Below, piece by piece: positions 24,661-34,085 of a stretch of DNA of 40,853 nt. The notes under the pieces are model-generated. The model made no database searches. It had not been told where the DNA came from and saw nothing but the letters and a program-made list of their open reading frames with translations. Numbering within the stretch: the first letter of the stretch is position 1; the number at the start of each line of letters is the position of its first letter. The translations under genes were made by a program, and so were the position numbers. Origin of the DNA: Dorea sp. CAG:317 (GTDB lineage Bacteria; Bacillota; Clostridia; Lachnospirales; Lachnospiraceae); assembly GCA_000433535.1 (NCBI GenBank), contig FR892646.1, positions 1 through 40,853 on the forward strand, written 5' to 3'.

Positions 24661-27042
24661 ATGAATAAAAAAGGAATGTCTGAGCAAGATATAAGAACAA
24701 AATATATAACGCCCGCAATTCTGGCGGCTGGTTGGAATCGAAACTTGCAAATTAGAGAGGAAGTTTCTTTTACAAAAGGTAAGATCACAGTACGCAGAAA
24801 AATTGTGAAGCGTGGAGAGCGAAAACGCGCAGATTATATTTTGTATTGGAAGCCGAACATTCCACTTGCAATCGTGGAAGCAAAAGACAATAACCACAAT
24901 ATTGCGGATGGTATGGAGCAGGCTTTAAATTATGCCGAGATTTTGGACATCCCCTTTGTGTTCACATCTAACGGCGATGGATTTTCTTTTTATGATAAGA
25001 CAGCTGAACATGATGTTCAGATAGAATTGACTTTGGATCAGTTCCCTTCTCCGGAAAAATTGTGGGATCGTTATAAGAAATTTAAGGGCATCACAGAGGC
25101 AAGTGAAAAAGTCGTAGCACAGGATTATTACTATAATCCCAATGACGATAGAAAGCCCCGATACTATCAATGTAATGCGATTAACCGGGCTGTTGAAGCA
25201 GTTGCTAATGGACAAAATCGATTGTTGTTAACGATGGCAACTGGTACAGGTAAGACCTATACAGCATTTCAGATTATTTATAGGCTTTGGAAATCTCGCA
25301 TGAAAAAAAGAATTTTATTTTTGGCGGATCGGAATGTACTTGTAGATGACCCCATGCGTAAAGATTTTAAGTTCTTTAACGCTGATAGCAACAATCGGAA
25401 AATGACCAAGATTCGCGACAAGAAAGTGGACAAAGCTTACGAGGTCTATTTTGCAATTTATCAGGGAGTGACGGGGCAAGTAGGGTTTGCAGATACATAT
25501 AAAAAGTTTTCTCCAGACTTTTTTGATCTGATTATCGTAGACGAATGTCATCGTGGCAGTGCAAAAGACGATTCTGCTTGGAGAAAAATTCTGGAATACT
25601 TTAAGAACGCTACGCAGATTGGTATGACGGCCACGCCCAAGGAAACAAAGGACACCTCCAATATAGAGTATTTTGGAGAACCAATTTATACCTATACTCT
25701 GCGTCAGGGTATTGAAGATGGTTTTCTTGCACCATATAAAGTTGTACGTGTGGGAATTGACAAGGACTTAGAAGGTTACCGTCCCACAAAAGGTAAAAGG
25801 GATAAGTATGGGATTGAAATTGAAGATCGAGAATACAATATCAAGGATTATGACAAAAATCTGGTTCTCGAAAAGCGCACAGAGCTTGTGGCAAAACGAG
25901 TATCGGATTTCTTGAAGAGAAATAATTCTCGTTTCGCTAAGACAATCTTTTTTTGTGTTGATATTGACCATGCTGCCCGAATGGCTCAGGCGCTCAGAAA
26001 CGAGAACGGAGATCTGGTAAAGCAGAATTCCAAGTATGTGGTACAGATGACCAGCGGTAGTGAGGGCGTCAAAGAGTTGGAAAACTTTATGACCGCAGAT
26101 GAGCAGTATCCTGTTTTGGTGACTACAAGCAAATTGCTGACAACAGGTGTAGATGCAGATACTGTGAAGTTCATCGTTTTGGACAGTAATATTAACAGCA
26201 TGACGGAATTCAAACAGATTATAGGTCGGGGAACAAGAATCAATGAAGAATATGACAAGCTTTATTTTACTATTATTGATTTCCGAAATGTAACCAAGTT
26301 ATTTGCTGATAAGGATTTTGACGGTGATCCGGTGAAAGTCAAAGAAACTGACGGAGACATTCCTACGGAAGAAACCGAAGCACTTTTAACCGAAGATATT
26401 CCACAAGATGAGGTGCCTAAAGAAGAAGGACAGGAGGTTCAGTCGGATGTTACTTTCGATCCGGATGATGATGCCAAAAAACGGGTGAAATATTATGTCA
26501 ATGACGTGCCGGTGTCCATTATCAACGAGCGGGTGCAGTATTTGGACGCGGATGGCAAGTTAATTACAGAGAGCCTTGTGGATTACACCAGAAAGAATAT
26601 TCGCAAGGAGTATGCTACTCTGGATGATTTTTTGCAGCGGTGGAATGGCACACAGAAGAAAACGGCTATTGTTGAAGAACTGGAGCAAAAGGGGATTTTC
26701 TTTGAAGAACTGCGGGAAGAAATCTCTAAGGATTTGGATCCCTTTGACCTTATTTGCCACATAGCCTTTGATATGCCACCGCTGACACGAAAAGAGCGGG
26801 CTAACAATGTGAAAAAGCGTGGCTATTTTGGAAAGTACAACGAGGTTGCGAAACAGGTTTTAGAAGCGTTGCTGGACAAATATGCAGACGAAGGGCTGGC
26901 CAATCTTGAAAGTATGGAAGTTTTGAAAGTACCTGATGTCGCCCGATTTGGCACGCCTGTAGAAATACTGAAATGCTTTGGCAACAAGAAAAAATTTATG
27001 GAAGCTATTGTAGAACTGGAAAACGAATTATATGTAGCGTAA
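24661..27042 (+). CDS. hsdR: Type I restriction endonuclease, R subunit (EcoEI-like)
   Basis: 793 aa from ATG 24661 (GGGGGAG upstream); the longer frame from 24595 lacks support. N-terminal nuclease: D58, then VEAK at 72-75. Helicase: ATGTGKT at 193-199, DECH at 294-297, MTATP at 322-326, and the late motif QIIGRGTRI. The C-terminus matches the EcoEI R C-terminal region. It translocates and cuts unmethylated DNA when complexed with HsdM and HsdS. An acidic, low-complexity insert (about residues 565-600) separates helicase and C-terminal parts. Confidence 0.92.
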   Translation: MNKKGMSEQDIRTKYITPAILAAGWNRNLQIREEVSFTKGKITVRRKIVKRGERKRADYILYWKPNIPLAIVEAKDNNHNIADGMEQALNYAEILDIPFVFTSNGDGFSFYDKTAEHDVQIELTLDQFPSPEKLWDRYKKFKGITEASEKVVAQDYYYNPNDDRKPRYYQCNAINRAVEAVANGQNRLLLTMATGTGKTYTAFQIIYRLWKSRMKKRILFLADRNVLVDDPMRKDFKFFNADSNNRKMTKIRDKKVDKAYEVYFAIYQGVTGQVGFADTYKKFSPDFFDLIIVDECHRGSAKDDSAWRKILEYFKNATQIGMTATPKETKDTSNIEYFGEPIYTYTLRQGIEDGFLAPYKVVRVGIDKDLEGYRPTKGKRDKYGIEIEDREYNIKDYDKNLVLEKRTELVAKRVSDFLKRNNSRFAKTIFFCVDIDHAARMAQALRNENGDLVKQNSKYVVQMTSGSEGVKELENFMTADEQYPVLVTTSKLLTTGVDADTVKFIVLDSNINSMTEFKQIIGRGTRINEEYDKLYFTIIDFRNVTKLFADKDFDGDPVKVKETDGDIPTEETEALLTEDIPQDEVPKEEGQEVQSDVTFDPDDDAKKRVKYYVNDVPVSIINERVQYLDADGKLITESLVDYTRKNIRKEYATLDDFLQRWNGTQKKTAIVEELEQKGIFFEELREEISKDLDPFDLICHIAFDMPPLTRKERANNVKKRGYFGKYNEVAKQVLEALLDKYADEGLANLESMEVLKVPDVARFGTPVEILKCFGNKKKFMEAIVELENELYVA

Positions 27043-27053
27043 GGGAGAACGGT

Positions 27054-27542
27054 GTGGAAGTAAAAGATACTATCAATATTGTGGCGATTATTTTGTCACC
27101 TATAATTGCTGTTTTAGTTACGATTTATTTGCAAAACAGATCAGATAAAAAGAAAGAAAAAATAGCTATAATTAAGTCTTTATTGAGTACAGGACATTAT
27201 CTATATAGTGATGAAATAATCCGATCTTATAACTTGATTGATATAGTTTTTAAAGATGACAAAAATGTTCGTGCAAAGTGGAAATTGTATTATGAGGCAC
27301 TTTGCAACGATTCTTTACAATACCAAGTAAGACTGGATAAGAAGCTTGACTTAATTTTGGCAATGTGTAAGTCGGTAAATTATAAAAATATTACTGCACA
27401 GGATTTGCAGAGAGTATATGTGCCAAAGGGATTCGCTGAGGATGGTGAGAAGCAACGGAAATATACAGAGATGCAATATCAAGGCATGGAGCTGTTAATG
27501 CAGATGCTTCAAAAGCAGGCAGTAGAAATGGAGAATAAATAA
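27054..27542 (+). CDS. Single-pass membrane protein within the hsd operon (DUF6680-like)
   Basis: 162 aa, GTG start at 27054 with GGGAGA upstream. One N-terminal membrane helix (about 6-24, INIVAIILSPIIAVLVTIYL), a KKKEK stop-transfer, then a soluble helical domain with the NLIDIVF segment. It resembles DUF6680 proteins; no biochemical function is known to me. It sits 11 bp after hsdR and overlaps hsdM as TAATG, so it is made in step with the restriction system. A role in tethering or controlling restriction at the membrane is only a guess. Confidence 0.65.
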   Translation: MEVKDTINIVAIILSPIIAVLVTIYLQNRSDKKKEKIAIIKSLLSTGHYLYSDEIIRSYNLIDIVFKDDKNVRAKWKLYYEALCNDSLQYQVRLDKKLDLILAMCKSVNYKNITAQDLQRVYVPKGFAEDGEKQRKYTEMQYQGMELLMQMLQKQAVEMENK

Positions 27543-28963
27543 TGAGTATTTCAACTACAATCAAATCAGTACAGGATATCATGCGACAGGATGCCGGTGT
27601 AGATGGCGACGCACAGAGAATATCACAGCTTGTATGGATGTTGTTCCTAAAGGTGTTTGACTCCAAGGAAAAGGAGTGGGATGCATTATCGGATGACTAT
27701 ACATATATTATCCCTGACGGCTTGCGTTGGTCTGATTGGGCTGAAGATGACGAAGGTATCACCGGCGACGAACTGATTGACTTTATAAACAATACGCTGT
27801 TCAAGACTTTTAAGGATTGGCAGTTGACAGAAGCCAGTGATCCGAAAGCAGTTTTAGTGAAGTCTCTGTTTGAGGATAGCTATAACTACATGAAGTCCGG
27901 AACACTGATGCGCAGCGTTATCAATAAACTCAATGAGATTGACTTTGATAAGGCATCTGACCGCCATTTATTCAACGACATTTACGAGAATATCCTGAAG
28001 GACTTACAGAGTGCTGGAAACTCTGGCGAATATTATACCCCTCGTCCCGTTACGCAGTTTATGGTGGACATGGTTAATCCGCAGCTTGGCGAGCAAGTAC
28101 TGGATTTTGCCTGTGGCACTGGCGGGTTCCTTGTCTGTGCGCTGGAACATTTGCGTAAGCAGGTTCGTAACATTGATGACGAAGCACAGCTGCAGAAATC
28201 TATTTTAGGCGTAGAGAAAAAACCGCTTCCTCATATGCTCTGTACTACAAATTTAATTCTTCACAACATTGATAATCCACAAATTAAGCATGATAACTCA
28301 TTGGCTTATCCGGTCAAAGATATTAAGCCCAAAGACAGAGTTGACATTGTCCTGACCAATCCACCTTTTGGCGGCATTGAAGAGGACGGAATAGAGGACA
28401 ATTTTCCTGTAAACTATAAGACAAAGGAAACGGCAGACTTGTTCTTGGTGCTACTGATGTACAAACTGAATCAGACCGGCAGAGCGGCAATTGTTCTTCC
28501 GGACGGATTTTTGTTTGGTGAAGGCGTCAAAACCGCGATTAAGGAAAAATTGCTGAGTGAGTTTAATCTCCATACGATTGTTCGGCTTCCCAATGGAGTT
28601 TTTGCTCCCTATACCGGCATTAACACAAACTTGCTTTTTCTGGAGCGTGGAACAACACAGGAAATCTGGTTTTACGAACATCAGCTTCCGAAAGGGTATA
28701 AGAACTACACAAAGACAAAGCCAATTAAGTTAGAAGAGTTTGAAGCGGAAAAGGCGTGGTGGAATGCCCGGAAAGAAACAGACTGTGCATGGAAAGTTAG
28801 TATCGATGAGGTTAAAGCTCGAGGATATAATCTTGACTTCAAAAATCCTTCTACGGAGTTAGAGCAAAGCATCCCTTCTCCGGAAGAGGTAATCAGAAAA
28901 ACTTCCGATTGTCTCACAAGGAGCAGACAAATTCTGCTGGAAATAGAGGAATTGTTAAAATGA
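27542..28963 (+). CDS. hsdM: Type I restriction-modification methyltransferase, M subunit
   Basis: 473-aa adenine-N6 methyltransferase. N-terminal HsdM helical domain (about 1-145), GEYYTPRPVTQFMV near 162-175, AdoMet motif I DFACGTGGF at 188-196 and catalytic motif NPPF at 273-276. It overlaps hsdS by four bases (ATGA). Works as M2S for protective methylation and as part of the restriction complex. Confidence 0.95.
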   Translation: MSISTTIKSVQDIMRQDAGVDGDAQRISQLVWMLFLKVFDSKEKEWDALSDDYTYIIPDGLRWSDWAEDDEGITGDELIDFINNTLFKTFKDWQLTEASDPKAVLVKSLFEDSYNYMKSGTLMRSVINKLNEIDFDKASDRHLFNDIYENILKDLQSAGNSGEYYTPRPVTQFMVDMVNPQLGEQVLDFACGTGGFLVCALEHLRKQVRNIDDEAQLQKSILGVEKKPLPHMLCTTNLILHNIDNPQIKHDNSLAYPVKDIKPKDRVDIVLTNPPFGGIEEDGIEDNFPVNYKTKETADLFLVLLMYKLNQTGRAAIVLPDGFLFGEGVKTAIKEKLLSEFNLHTIVRLPNGVFAPYTGINTNLLFLERGTTQEIWFYEHQLPKGYKNYTKTKPIKLEEFEAEKAWWNARKETDCAWKVSIDEVKARGYNLDFKNPSTELEQSIPSPEEVIRKTSDCLTRSRQILLEIEELLK

Positions 28964-30438
28964 AAAATTTATCTTTTCCAACAGTGAAATTAGGAAACTT
29001 TATTCGTGAAGTAAAAGAAAAAGTAAAAAACTTAGACCTATCTCAAGATAATTTTACTGTTTATGGAGTGACAAATACAGACGGTATTACTGTTACAAAT
29101 AACAGAGCAAGTGATGATTTGGGTAACTATACCGTTTTAAGAGAAAATCAGTTCGCGTATAATCCGTATCGAGTTAATGTCGGATCCATTGGTTTATCTT
29201 CACCAGGTACTTTTGGGGCTGTAAGTCCTGCCTATGTTGTGTTTGAAACGAACGGGCAGATCAGCAATGAGTTTTTACTGTATTACCTAAAAAGTACGTT
29301 GGGAATCAATTTAATCAAATGGTATGGAAATCGTGGTGGCGTGCGTTCCGCATTGCGGTTTTCTGATCTAAAAAAGATTGATTTTCCCGATATTTCCTTG
29401 GAGCAGCAAAATAAGCTTTTGATAAAAATTAAAAAGCTTGATGAATTGCTCTGTGAACTGTATAAGAACTTGTCTGCTGATAAGATTGAAATCCTTCGTC
29501 AATCTATCTTGCAGCAAGCGGTAGAAGGTAAACTCTGTGAGCAGGACCCCAATGATGAACCAGCCAGTGTGCTTTTGGAAAAAATCAAAGACGAAAAAGA
29601 GCGTTTAGTTGCCAAGAAAAAAATCAAAAAGCAGAAGCTACTGCCTCCTATCAGCGAAAAGGAAAAACCTTTTGATCTGCCGAAAGGCTGGATATGGTGT
29701 AGATTAGGGGAACTTTTAACTGATTTGAAATATGGTACTTCAGTGCCGTGTAGTTACGAAGTAAATGGAGTACCTGTTCTTCGAATTCCAAACATCAATA
29801 CAGAGAGAAATTGTATTGACTTAAACGATTTAAAATTTGCAGCTCTTTCTGAAAAAGAGACTTCGGATTTGTCCTTAAAAAACAATGATATTTTGCTTAT
29901 TCGGTCAAATGGAAGTGCAACTTTGGTAGGACGATTCGCATTGGTAGAGGATGATTATGAAACGTTGTGCTATGCCGGTTACTTGATGCGTATAAGGACA
30001 CTGTATGTTAATAATAAGTATTTGAACATTATTTCGAATGCAAGATATTTTAGACAACTGATTGAAGTGCCAATAAGAACTACTACTGGGGTAAAGAACA
30101 TAAATGCTTCAGAAGTATCTCGCTTGCTGATCGCTTTACCGCCATTACAAGAGCAAGAGCGAATAGTTGCAAAATTTGAATTACTAAACACTTTATGCAA
30201 TGAGCTTGAGGGAACAGTTTCTAATGCCAATAAGTATGCTTCTCAACTTATGGAAGCGGTCTTGCAGGAAGCGATTAGTTTGCAGGAAGCTGCGAAATCT
30301 GCACAGGTTATCGAATCCTATCCGGAGCAAATAACGTCTGAAACGGAGTTGATAGCAGCCGCTCGTGGTAAAATTCGAGTGGATACTTGGGAGCATCTCT
30401 GCAAACGAGCCCTGGAGATTGCCGGTGAGGAAAGCTGA
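28960..30438 (+). CDS. hsdS: Type I specificity subunit
   Basis: 492 aa, start ATG 28960 overlapping the hsdM stop. Two target-recognition domains are visible: the first about 8-155 (ends LKKIDFPDISLEQQNKLL), the second starting near 246 (LPKGWIWCRLGEL) and ending LLIALPPLQEQERIV. Helical spacers follow each. The DNA target cannot be deduced by eye. No second hsdS or recombinase sits beside it, so shuffling of specificity is not suggested. It overlaps the next gene as TGATG. Confidence 0.92.
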   Translation: MKNLSFPTVKLGNFIREVKEKVKNLDLSQDNFTVYGVTNTDGITVTNNRASDDLGNYTVLRENQFAYNPYRVNVGSIGLSSPGTFGAVSPAYVVFETNGQISNEFLLYYLKSTLGINLIKWYGNRGGVRSALRFSDLKKIDFPDISLEQQNKLLIKIKKLDELLCELYKNLSADKIEILRQSILQQAVEGKLCEQDPNDEPASVLLEKIKDEKERLVAKKKIKKQKLLPPISEKEKPFDLPKGWIWCRLGELLTDLKYGTSVPCSYEVNGVPVLRIPNINTERNCIDLNDLKFAALSEKETSDLSLKNNDILLIRSNGSATLVGRFALVEDDYETLCYAGYLMRIRTLYVNNKYLNIISNARYFRQLIEVPIRTTTGVKNINASEVSRLLIALPPLQEQERIVAKFELLNTLCNELEGTVSNANKYASQLMEAVLQEAISLQEAAKSAQVIESYPEQITSETELIAAARGKIRVDTWEHLCKRALEIAGEES

Positions 30439-30995
30439 TGGACTGGAGACGCAAACGACAAATTAGGAATTTGGTCGATGGAATTTTGGAGTTAAATGTC
30501 CTGCATCGTCCACCAATAGAACTGATTCCTGCTATAATGAAACAGCGGGGGATCGTATTCGAGGAACGAGATGAGGATGATGAAGAGTTCTGCGGCGTAT
30601 ATATGGTGGTGAAGCAGGCAAAAATCATCTTTGTCAATGCCAATCTTCGAACATCCCGCAAACACTTTACCATTGCCCACGAGTTGGGTCATTATTACTT
30701 AGGTCATCCGTTACAAAACGGCGCTATTATCTGTGATAGCGATAGTGTTTTTGGGAAAAATAAGCCGGAAGAGGAAAAAGAAGCAGACTACTTTGCCGCT
30801 TGCTTTCTGATGCCAGAAAATCTGGTCAAGCAAAAGCGGACAGATTTTTTGCGTCATTGCCAACAGAAAACATTACCGTTTCCGGCCGACCAGCAGATGA
30901 AACAGCAACATCAATTACAGCGATATCTTAGTTGCTACTTTCAAGTCTCAATGGAGGCCATGGGATATCGTTTAGACGAATTAAAGTTGAGATAG
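30438..30995 (+). CDS. ImmA/IrrE-type zinc metallopeptidase
   Basis: 185 aa with HEXXH in FTIAHELGHYYLGH (H81, E82, H85) and a likely third ligand in EEEKEADYFAACFLMP near 111-126. ImmA of ICEBs1 and IrrE cleave DNA-binding repressors. Usually an XRE repressor lies beside it; here it is translationally coupled to hsdS and followed 16 bp later by an RloA-type ATPase, with the nearest XRE gene 2.4 kb downstream on the other strand. This context suggests a switch role in the defence operon (inference). Confidence 0.85.
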   Translation: MDWRRKRQIRNLVDGILELNVLHRPPIELIPAIMKQRGIVFEERDEDDEEFCGVYMVVKQAKIIFVNANLRTSRKHFTIAHELGHYYLGHPLQNGAIICDSDSVFGKNKPEEEKEADYFAACFLMPENLVKQKRTDFLRHCQQKTLPFPADQQMKQQHQLQRYLSCYFQVSMEAMGYRLDELKLR

Positions 30996-31011
30996 AAAAG
31001 GAGGGAAAAGA

Positions 31012-32343
31012 GTGCTATTACGGTATATTGTAAGTAATTTTAAATCTATTGGACATCCAGTAGAATTCAGCATGTTTCCAACGGAAAAAAGCACGGAGGA
31101 TCGCTTTTTGAAGACAATTACAACAAAAGCTGGTGAATGGAAAGTGCTGAGACGGGGAGGATTTTTTGGACCTAATGCATCAGGAAAATCGTCATTTATT
31201 GAATCTATTGATTTTGCTCGTGATTATATTGTTGACGGACAGAAAAGTGGAAAGGGCACAGGCGTCAATCAGTTTAGAGGTGATTTTGAAGAGCTCGGGG
31301 GAATTTCTTTATTTCAGTTCATGTTTTACTTGGATGGAGAAGTTTATGAGTACGGTTTTTCCTTAGATCGACGTCAAGTACATGAAGAATGGTTGATGCA
31401 GTTGACTGAAAAAGCCCTTGAGCCGTTATTCACTCGTGTTACAGATGAGAATGGTAAAACCGAGATCGAAATTGAATCAAGATTTGCTCGTAACAAATCT
31501 AAGGACAGAATACTGGCCGATGTGCTCAAAGATAGCATTCAGGAAAGCCAAAAAAATCAGCTTTTCCTATATAAGTTGTATGATAATGGAATAAAAAAGG
31601 CAGAGAAAATCGTTCAATGGTTTAAAAATCTACAAGTTATATTCCCAGAAACCACCGTCCAAGCACTTCCAATTCGTATGAAAGAGGATGAAGATTTACG
31701 CAATTATATTGCAAGGATGCTTGATAAGATGGATACTGGTGTTTTTGGGATTTCTGTGGCAAGTGATGAGATTGATTTCCATGAATTTGCACAGAAATTA
31801 GATTTACCACAACAAATTGTTGATGACATCGAAGAAATAAAAAATGGAATTGTAAACTTAGCAGGAAGATATTTTATTTTTGCTGAAAATAAAAAGAAAA
31901 GAACTATTTTGGTTCAGCTTAAATTCAATCATCGACTAAATAGTAAAAATGTTCAATTTAACATTGATGAAGAATCAGATGGTACGAAACGCTTGGTTGA
32001 TTTACTACCCATGTTATTTACAATTGGAAAAAATTCATCAATTTATTTTGTGGATGAAATTGATAGAAGTTTGCATACCAAACTTTCCCTGTTTTTACTA
32101 GATGAATTTGTTTGTAAATCCGAAGATGGAAATAATCAAATTATTTTTACTGCGCATGATATAAATTTAATAAATTTGGATTGTTTTCGACAAGATGAAA
32201 TTTGGTTTATAGAAAAAACTGGAAAGGGTGAATCTACCTTAAAGCCATTTTCTGATTTTGAGGTTGAAAAAGGACAAGATACTTTGAAGGCTTATTTGAA
32301 TGGTAGATTTGGTGCTGTTCCAATGATAAGAGGGGGATATTGA
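31012..32343 (+). CDS. rloA: RloA-type AAA15 ATPase
   Basis: 443 aa, GTG start with AAGGAGGG upstream. ABC/OLD-like ATPase: LRYIVSNFKSIG at the start, Walker A GPNASGKS at 53-60, a signature-like segment EESDGTKRL at 320-328 and Walker B IYFVDE at 344-349. Rlo genes were named as restriction-linked ORFs in Campylobacter hsd loci, and here too the pair follows hsdS. Paired AAA15 and RloB proteins also resemble abortive-infection modules. It overlaps rloB as TGATG. Confidence 0.85.
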   Translation: MLLRYIVSNFKSIGHPVEFSMFPTEKSTEDRFLKTITTKAGEWKVLRRGGFFGPNASGKSSFIESIDFARDYIVDGQKSGKGTGVNQFRGDFEELGGISLFQFMFYLDGEVYEYGFSLDRRQVHEEWLMQLTEKALEPLFTRVTDENGKTEIEIESRFARNKSKDRILADVLKDSIQESQKNQLFLYKLYDNGIKKAEKIVQWFKNLQVIFPETTVQALPIRMKEDEDLRNYIARMLDKMDTGVFGISVASDEIDFHEFAQKLDLPQQIVDDIEEIKNGIVNLAGRYFIFAENKKKRTILVQLKFNHRLNSKNVQFNIDEESDGTKRLVDLLPMLFTIGKNSSIYFVDEIDRSLHTKLSLFLLDEFVCKSEDGNNQIIFTAHDINLINLDCFRQDEIWFIEKTGKGESTLKPFSDFEVEKGQDTLKAYLNGRFGAVPMIRGGY

Positions 32344-33152
32344 TGCCGATTCTTAAAAGTCGAGTGCCTTTTACACCTCAAAATCCTTATCGTGTAGTTA
32401 GGCCTAAAACTAATAAAATAATTTTTTTATCCTGTGAAGGTAGCGTGACGGAAGAAGAGTATTTTGACTTAGTTTCTAATATTTTTAGTGAAATTAAGAG
32501 TAAGATTCAATTTATTTCGGTTGCTGAAGATGCTGTTTTTACTGCTCCAAAATGTAGAACTAAAGAACAAGAAAAGATGCTTAGTAAAGTTCGTCCAAAG
32601 CATTTAGTGGAACGGATTGACCAATTTAAAGCTATAAAAGATGACATTTATCAGTTTGAAAAATACCCCGAAGATGAATTTTGGATTATAACAGATGTAG
32701 ATCAGAATTGGTCAAATGAGATTATTGATCCACAAAATCAAAAATCTTATAAAGATGAATGGAATGAAGCAATAGCTACATGCCAAGAAAAAGGGTATGG
32801 TTATGCAGTGAGTAATCCTTTTTTTGAGATTTGGTTGTTGATGCATCATGATGAACCTTCAGAAGAAGATAAAGGTTTTGCTGTATCTGATTCTCATTCT
32901 TACGAAAAGACAAGCCATTTTCGTGAGAGACTTTCAGATATAGGGGTACCTTTAAAAGATAAAAAACACATTAATCCGTCACATTATAACAAGGAAAAAA
33001 TTAAAATGGCGATTCACCGGGCCGATAAGTTACATATTGATAAGACAGATTTGTGTCCAAGATATTTTTCTTCAACCGTGTATTTACTTTTGAATAAAAT
33101 TATGGAAATGTTGCCAGACACTAATCAGTATAATGGTACTGCTATTAAATGA
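32343..33152 (+). CDS. rloB: RloB-family protein, probable effector
   Basis: 269 aa from ATG 32343 (AGAGGGGG upstream), in preference to the TTG three bases earlier. Toprim-like pattern: FLSCEGSVTEEEYF near 28-41 (acidic first motif), TDVDQ near 118-122 (DxD), and the RloB mark SNPFFEIWLL near 157-166. Such acidic motifs suggest a metal-dependent nuclease; activity has not been shown for this group as far as I know. With RloA it would form an ATPase-controlled effector pair. A terminator follows at 33219-33249. Confidence 0.85.
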   Translation: MPILKSRVPFTPQNPYRVVRPKTNKIIFLSCEGSVTEEEYFDLVSNIFSEIKSKIQFISVAEDAVFTAPKCRTKEQEKMLSKVRPKHLVERIDQFKAIKDDIYQFEKYPEDEFWIITDVDQNWSNEIIDPQNQKSYKDEWNEAIATCQEKGYGYAVSNPFFEIWLLMHHDEPSEEDKGFAVSDSHSYEKTSHFRERLSDIGVPLKDKKHINPSHYNKEKIKMAIHRADKLHIDKTDLCPRYFSSTVYLLLNKIMEMLPDTNQYNGTAIK

Positions 33153-33218
33153 GATTGATCACTAGAATTAATTAAAACTGAAAGTGATGAATGAGTAATT
33201 CTTATAAGGTAAATGAAG

Positions 33219-33249
33219 TCTCTCTACTCTAATGGGTAGGGAGATTTTT
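33219..33249 (+). terminator. Terminator of the defence operon
   Basis: 9-bp stem with one G:T pair (33219-33227 and 33236-33244) followed by a run of T. The remaining bases between rloB and the XRE gene show nothing else. Confidence 0.7.
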
Positions 33250-33373
33250 GATTTTTGCTATTCTCTTTTTTGATTTATTGTATACAAACGCTAAGAATAT
33301 GTAACAGACGTTCCAACCGTTGTAATGCAATAAAAAGTTTAAAGTTTGAATGCTATATGTGAATGTATCCCTT

Positions 33374-33574
33374 TTAATCTTTCACAAATTTGATAACATC
33401 ATTCGGTTTGCAATTCAAAATTTCACATAGCCTTTCCAATGTAAACATGGTAATAGACTTATTATGTTTTAAATTGTTGATCGTCCGGGGATTGATACCA
33501 TACTTATGAATCAGTGTATAGGTGGGGATGTCTCGTTTGTTCATAGTCTCCCATAATGGAGAATAGCTTATCAT
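33374..33574 (-). CDS. Small XRE-family regulator
   Basis: 66-aa helix-turn-helix protein of the Cro/C1 type: PTYTLIHKYGINPRTINNLKHNKSIT and LERLCEILNCKPNDV. It covers only the DNA-binding domain. It is divergent from the small acidic gene and is likely to control the shared promoter, where an inverted repeat is present. It could be a target of the ImmA peptidase, but a single-domain regulator is not the usual ImmR form. Confidence 0.85.
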   Translation of the reverse strand: MISYSPLWETMNKRDIPTYTLIHKYGINPRTINNLKHNKSITMFTLERLCEILNCKPNDVIKFVKD

Positions 33575-33601
33575 TTCTTTTCACTTCCCAGTTTGTAATA
33601 T

Positions 33602-33656
33602 AATCATTATCATGGGAAAAATAATGGTTTAATATACTGAAAAATGTATCTATAAT
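33602..33656 (+). promoter_or_regulatory. Promoter with inverted repeat, probable XRE operator
   Basis: AATCATTAT and ATAATGGTT (33602-33610 and 33621-33629, one mismatch, 10-nt spacer) overlap the -35 region TTTAAT (33628-33633); 17 nt later comes TATAAT at 33651-33656. Confidence 0.5.
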
Positions 33657-33681
33657 AGAGGTATATGGAGGGAGAGCTGGG

Positions 33682-33966
33682 ATGAAAAAATATGATGAGC
33701 TGGTAGCAATCGACAAACAAGAGCCGATGACACTGGAACTTTTTTCTTCATGCTTGGCTAAGTGTACGGAGTGGGGACTTTATAAACTGTTCGAAAGGTT
33801 GTTGGATGAGTATCCGGAATTAACGGATAAATACGTAAAAGCCATTGAGGATGATATAAAGGATGTGATATTGCCGGAAAAAACTCCAGAGGAGGAAGAA
33901 GAAAACTGGAATCGATTGTGCGAAAGAATAAAAAATGAATATGGTGATGATTTAATAAGCGAATAG
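33682..33966 (+). CDS. Small acidic protein of unknown function
   Basis: 94 aa, with a GGAGGGAG ribosome site. Mostly helical with an acidic tail (KTPEEEEENWNRLCERIKNEYGDD). No family recognised. The divergent XRE gene and the shared operator suggest it is controlled by that regulator. A toxin-antitoxin pair cannot be argued from sequence. Confidence 0.65.
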   Translation: MKKYDELVAIDKQEPMTLELFSSCLAKCTEWGLYKLFERLLDEYPELTDKYVKAIEDDIKDVILPEKTPEEEEENWNRLCERIKNEYGDDLISE

Positions 33967-33996
33967 CTGCCGGAAAATCTGGTGGCTATTTTTTAT
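33962..33996 (+). terminator. Terminator overlapping the stop codon of the small acidic gene
   Basis: 12-bp stem with three G:T pairs (33962-33973 and 33979-33990), five-base loop, T-run. A second terminator-like hairpin lies at about 34022-34050 (CATCCGGTC / GACGGGATG, then T-run). Confidence 0.7.
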
Positions 33997-34085
33997 AACA
34001 GAAATCTATGAATTAAAATCTGGCATCCGGTCAAAAAAGACGGGATGTTTTTTTGTGTACTTTATTAAAAACTTAGTTTCCAAAC

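Noticed and set aside
28960..30438. Phase-variable hsdS shuffling
   Set aside because: Only one hsdS is present, with no inverted partial copy or invertase beside it.
33374..33966. Toxin-antitoxin pair
   Set aside because: The genes are divergent rather than in tandem, and neither shows a known toxin motif.
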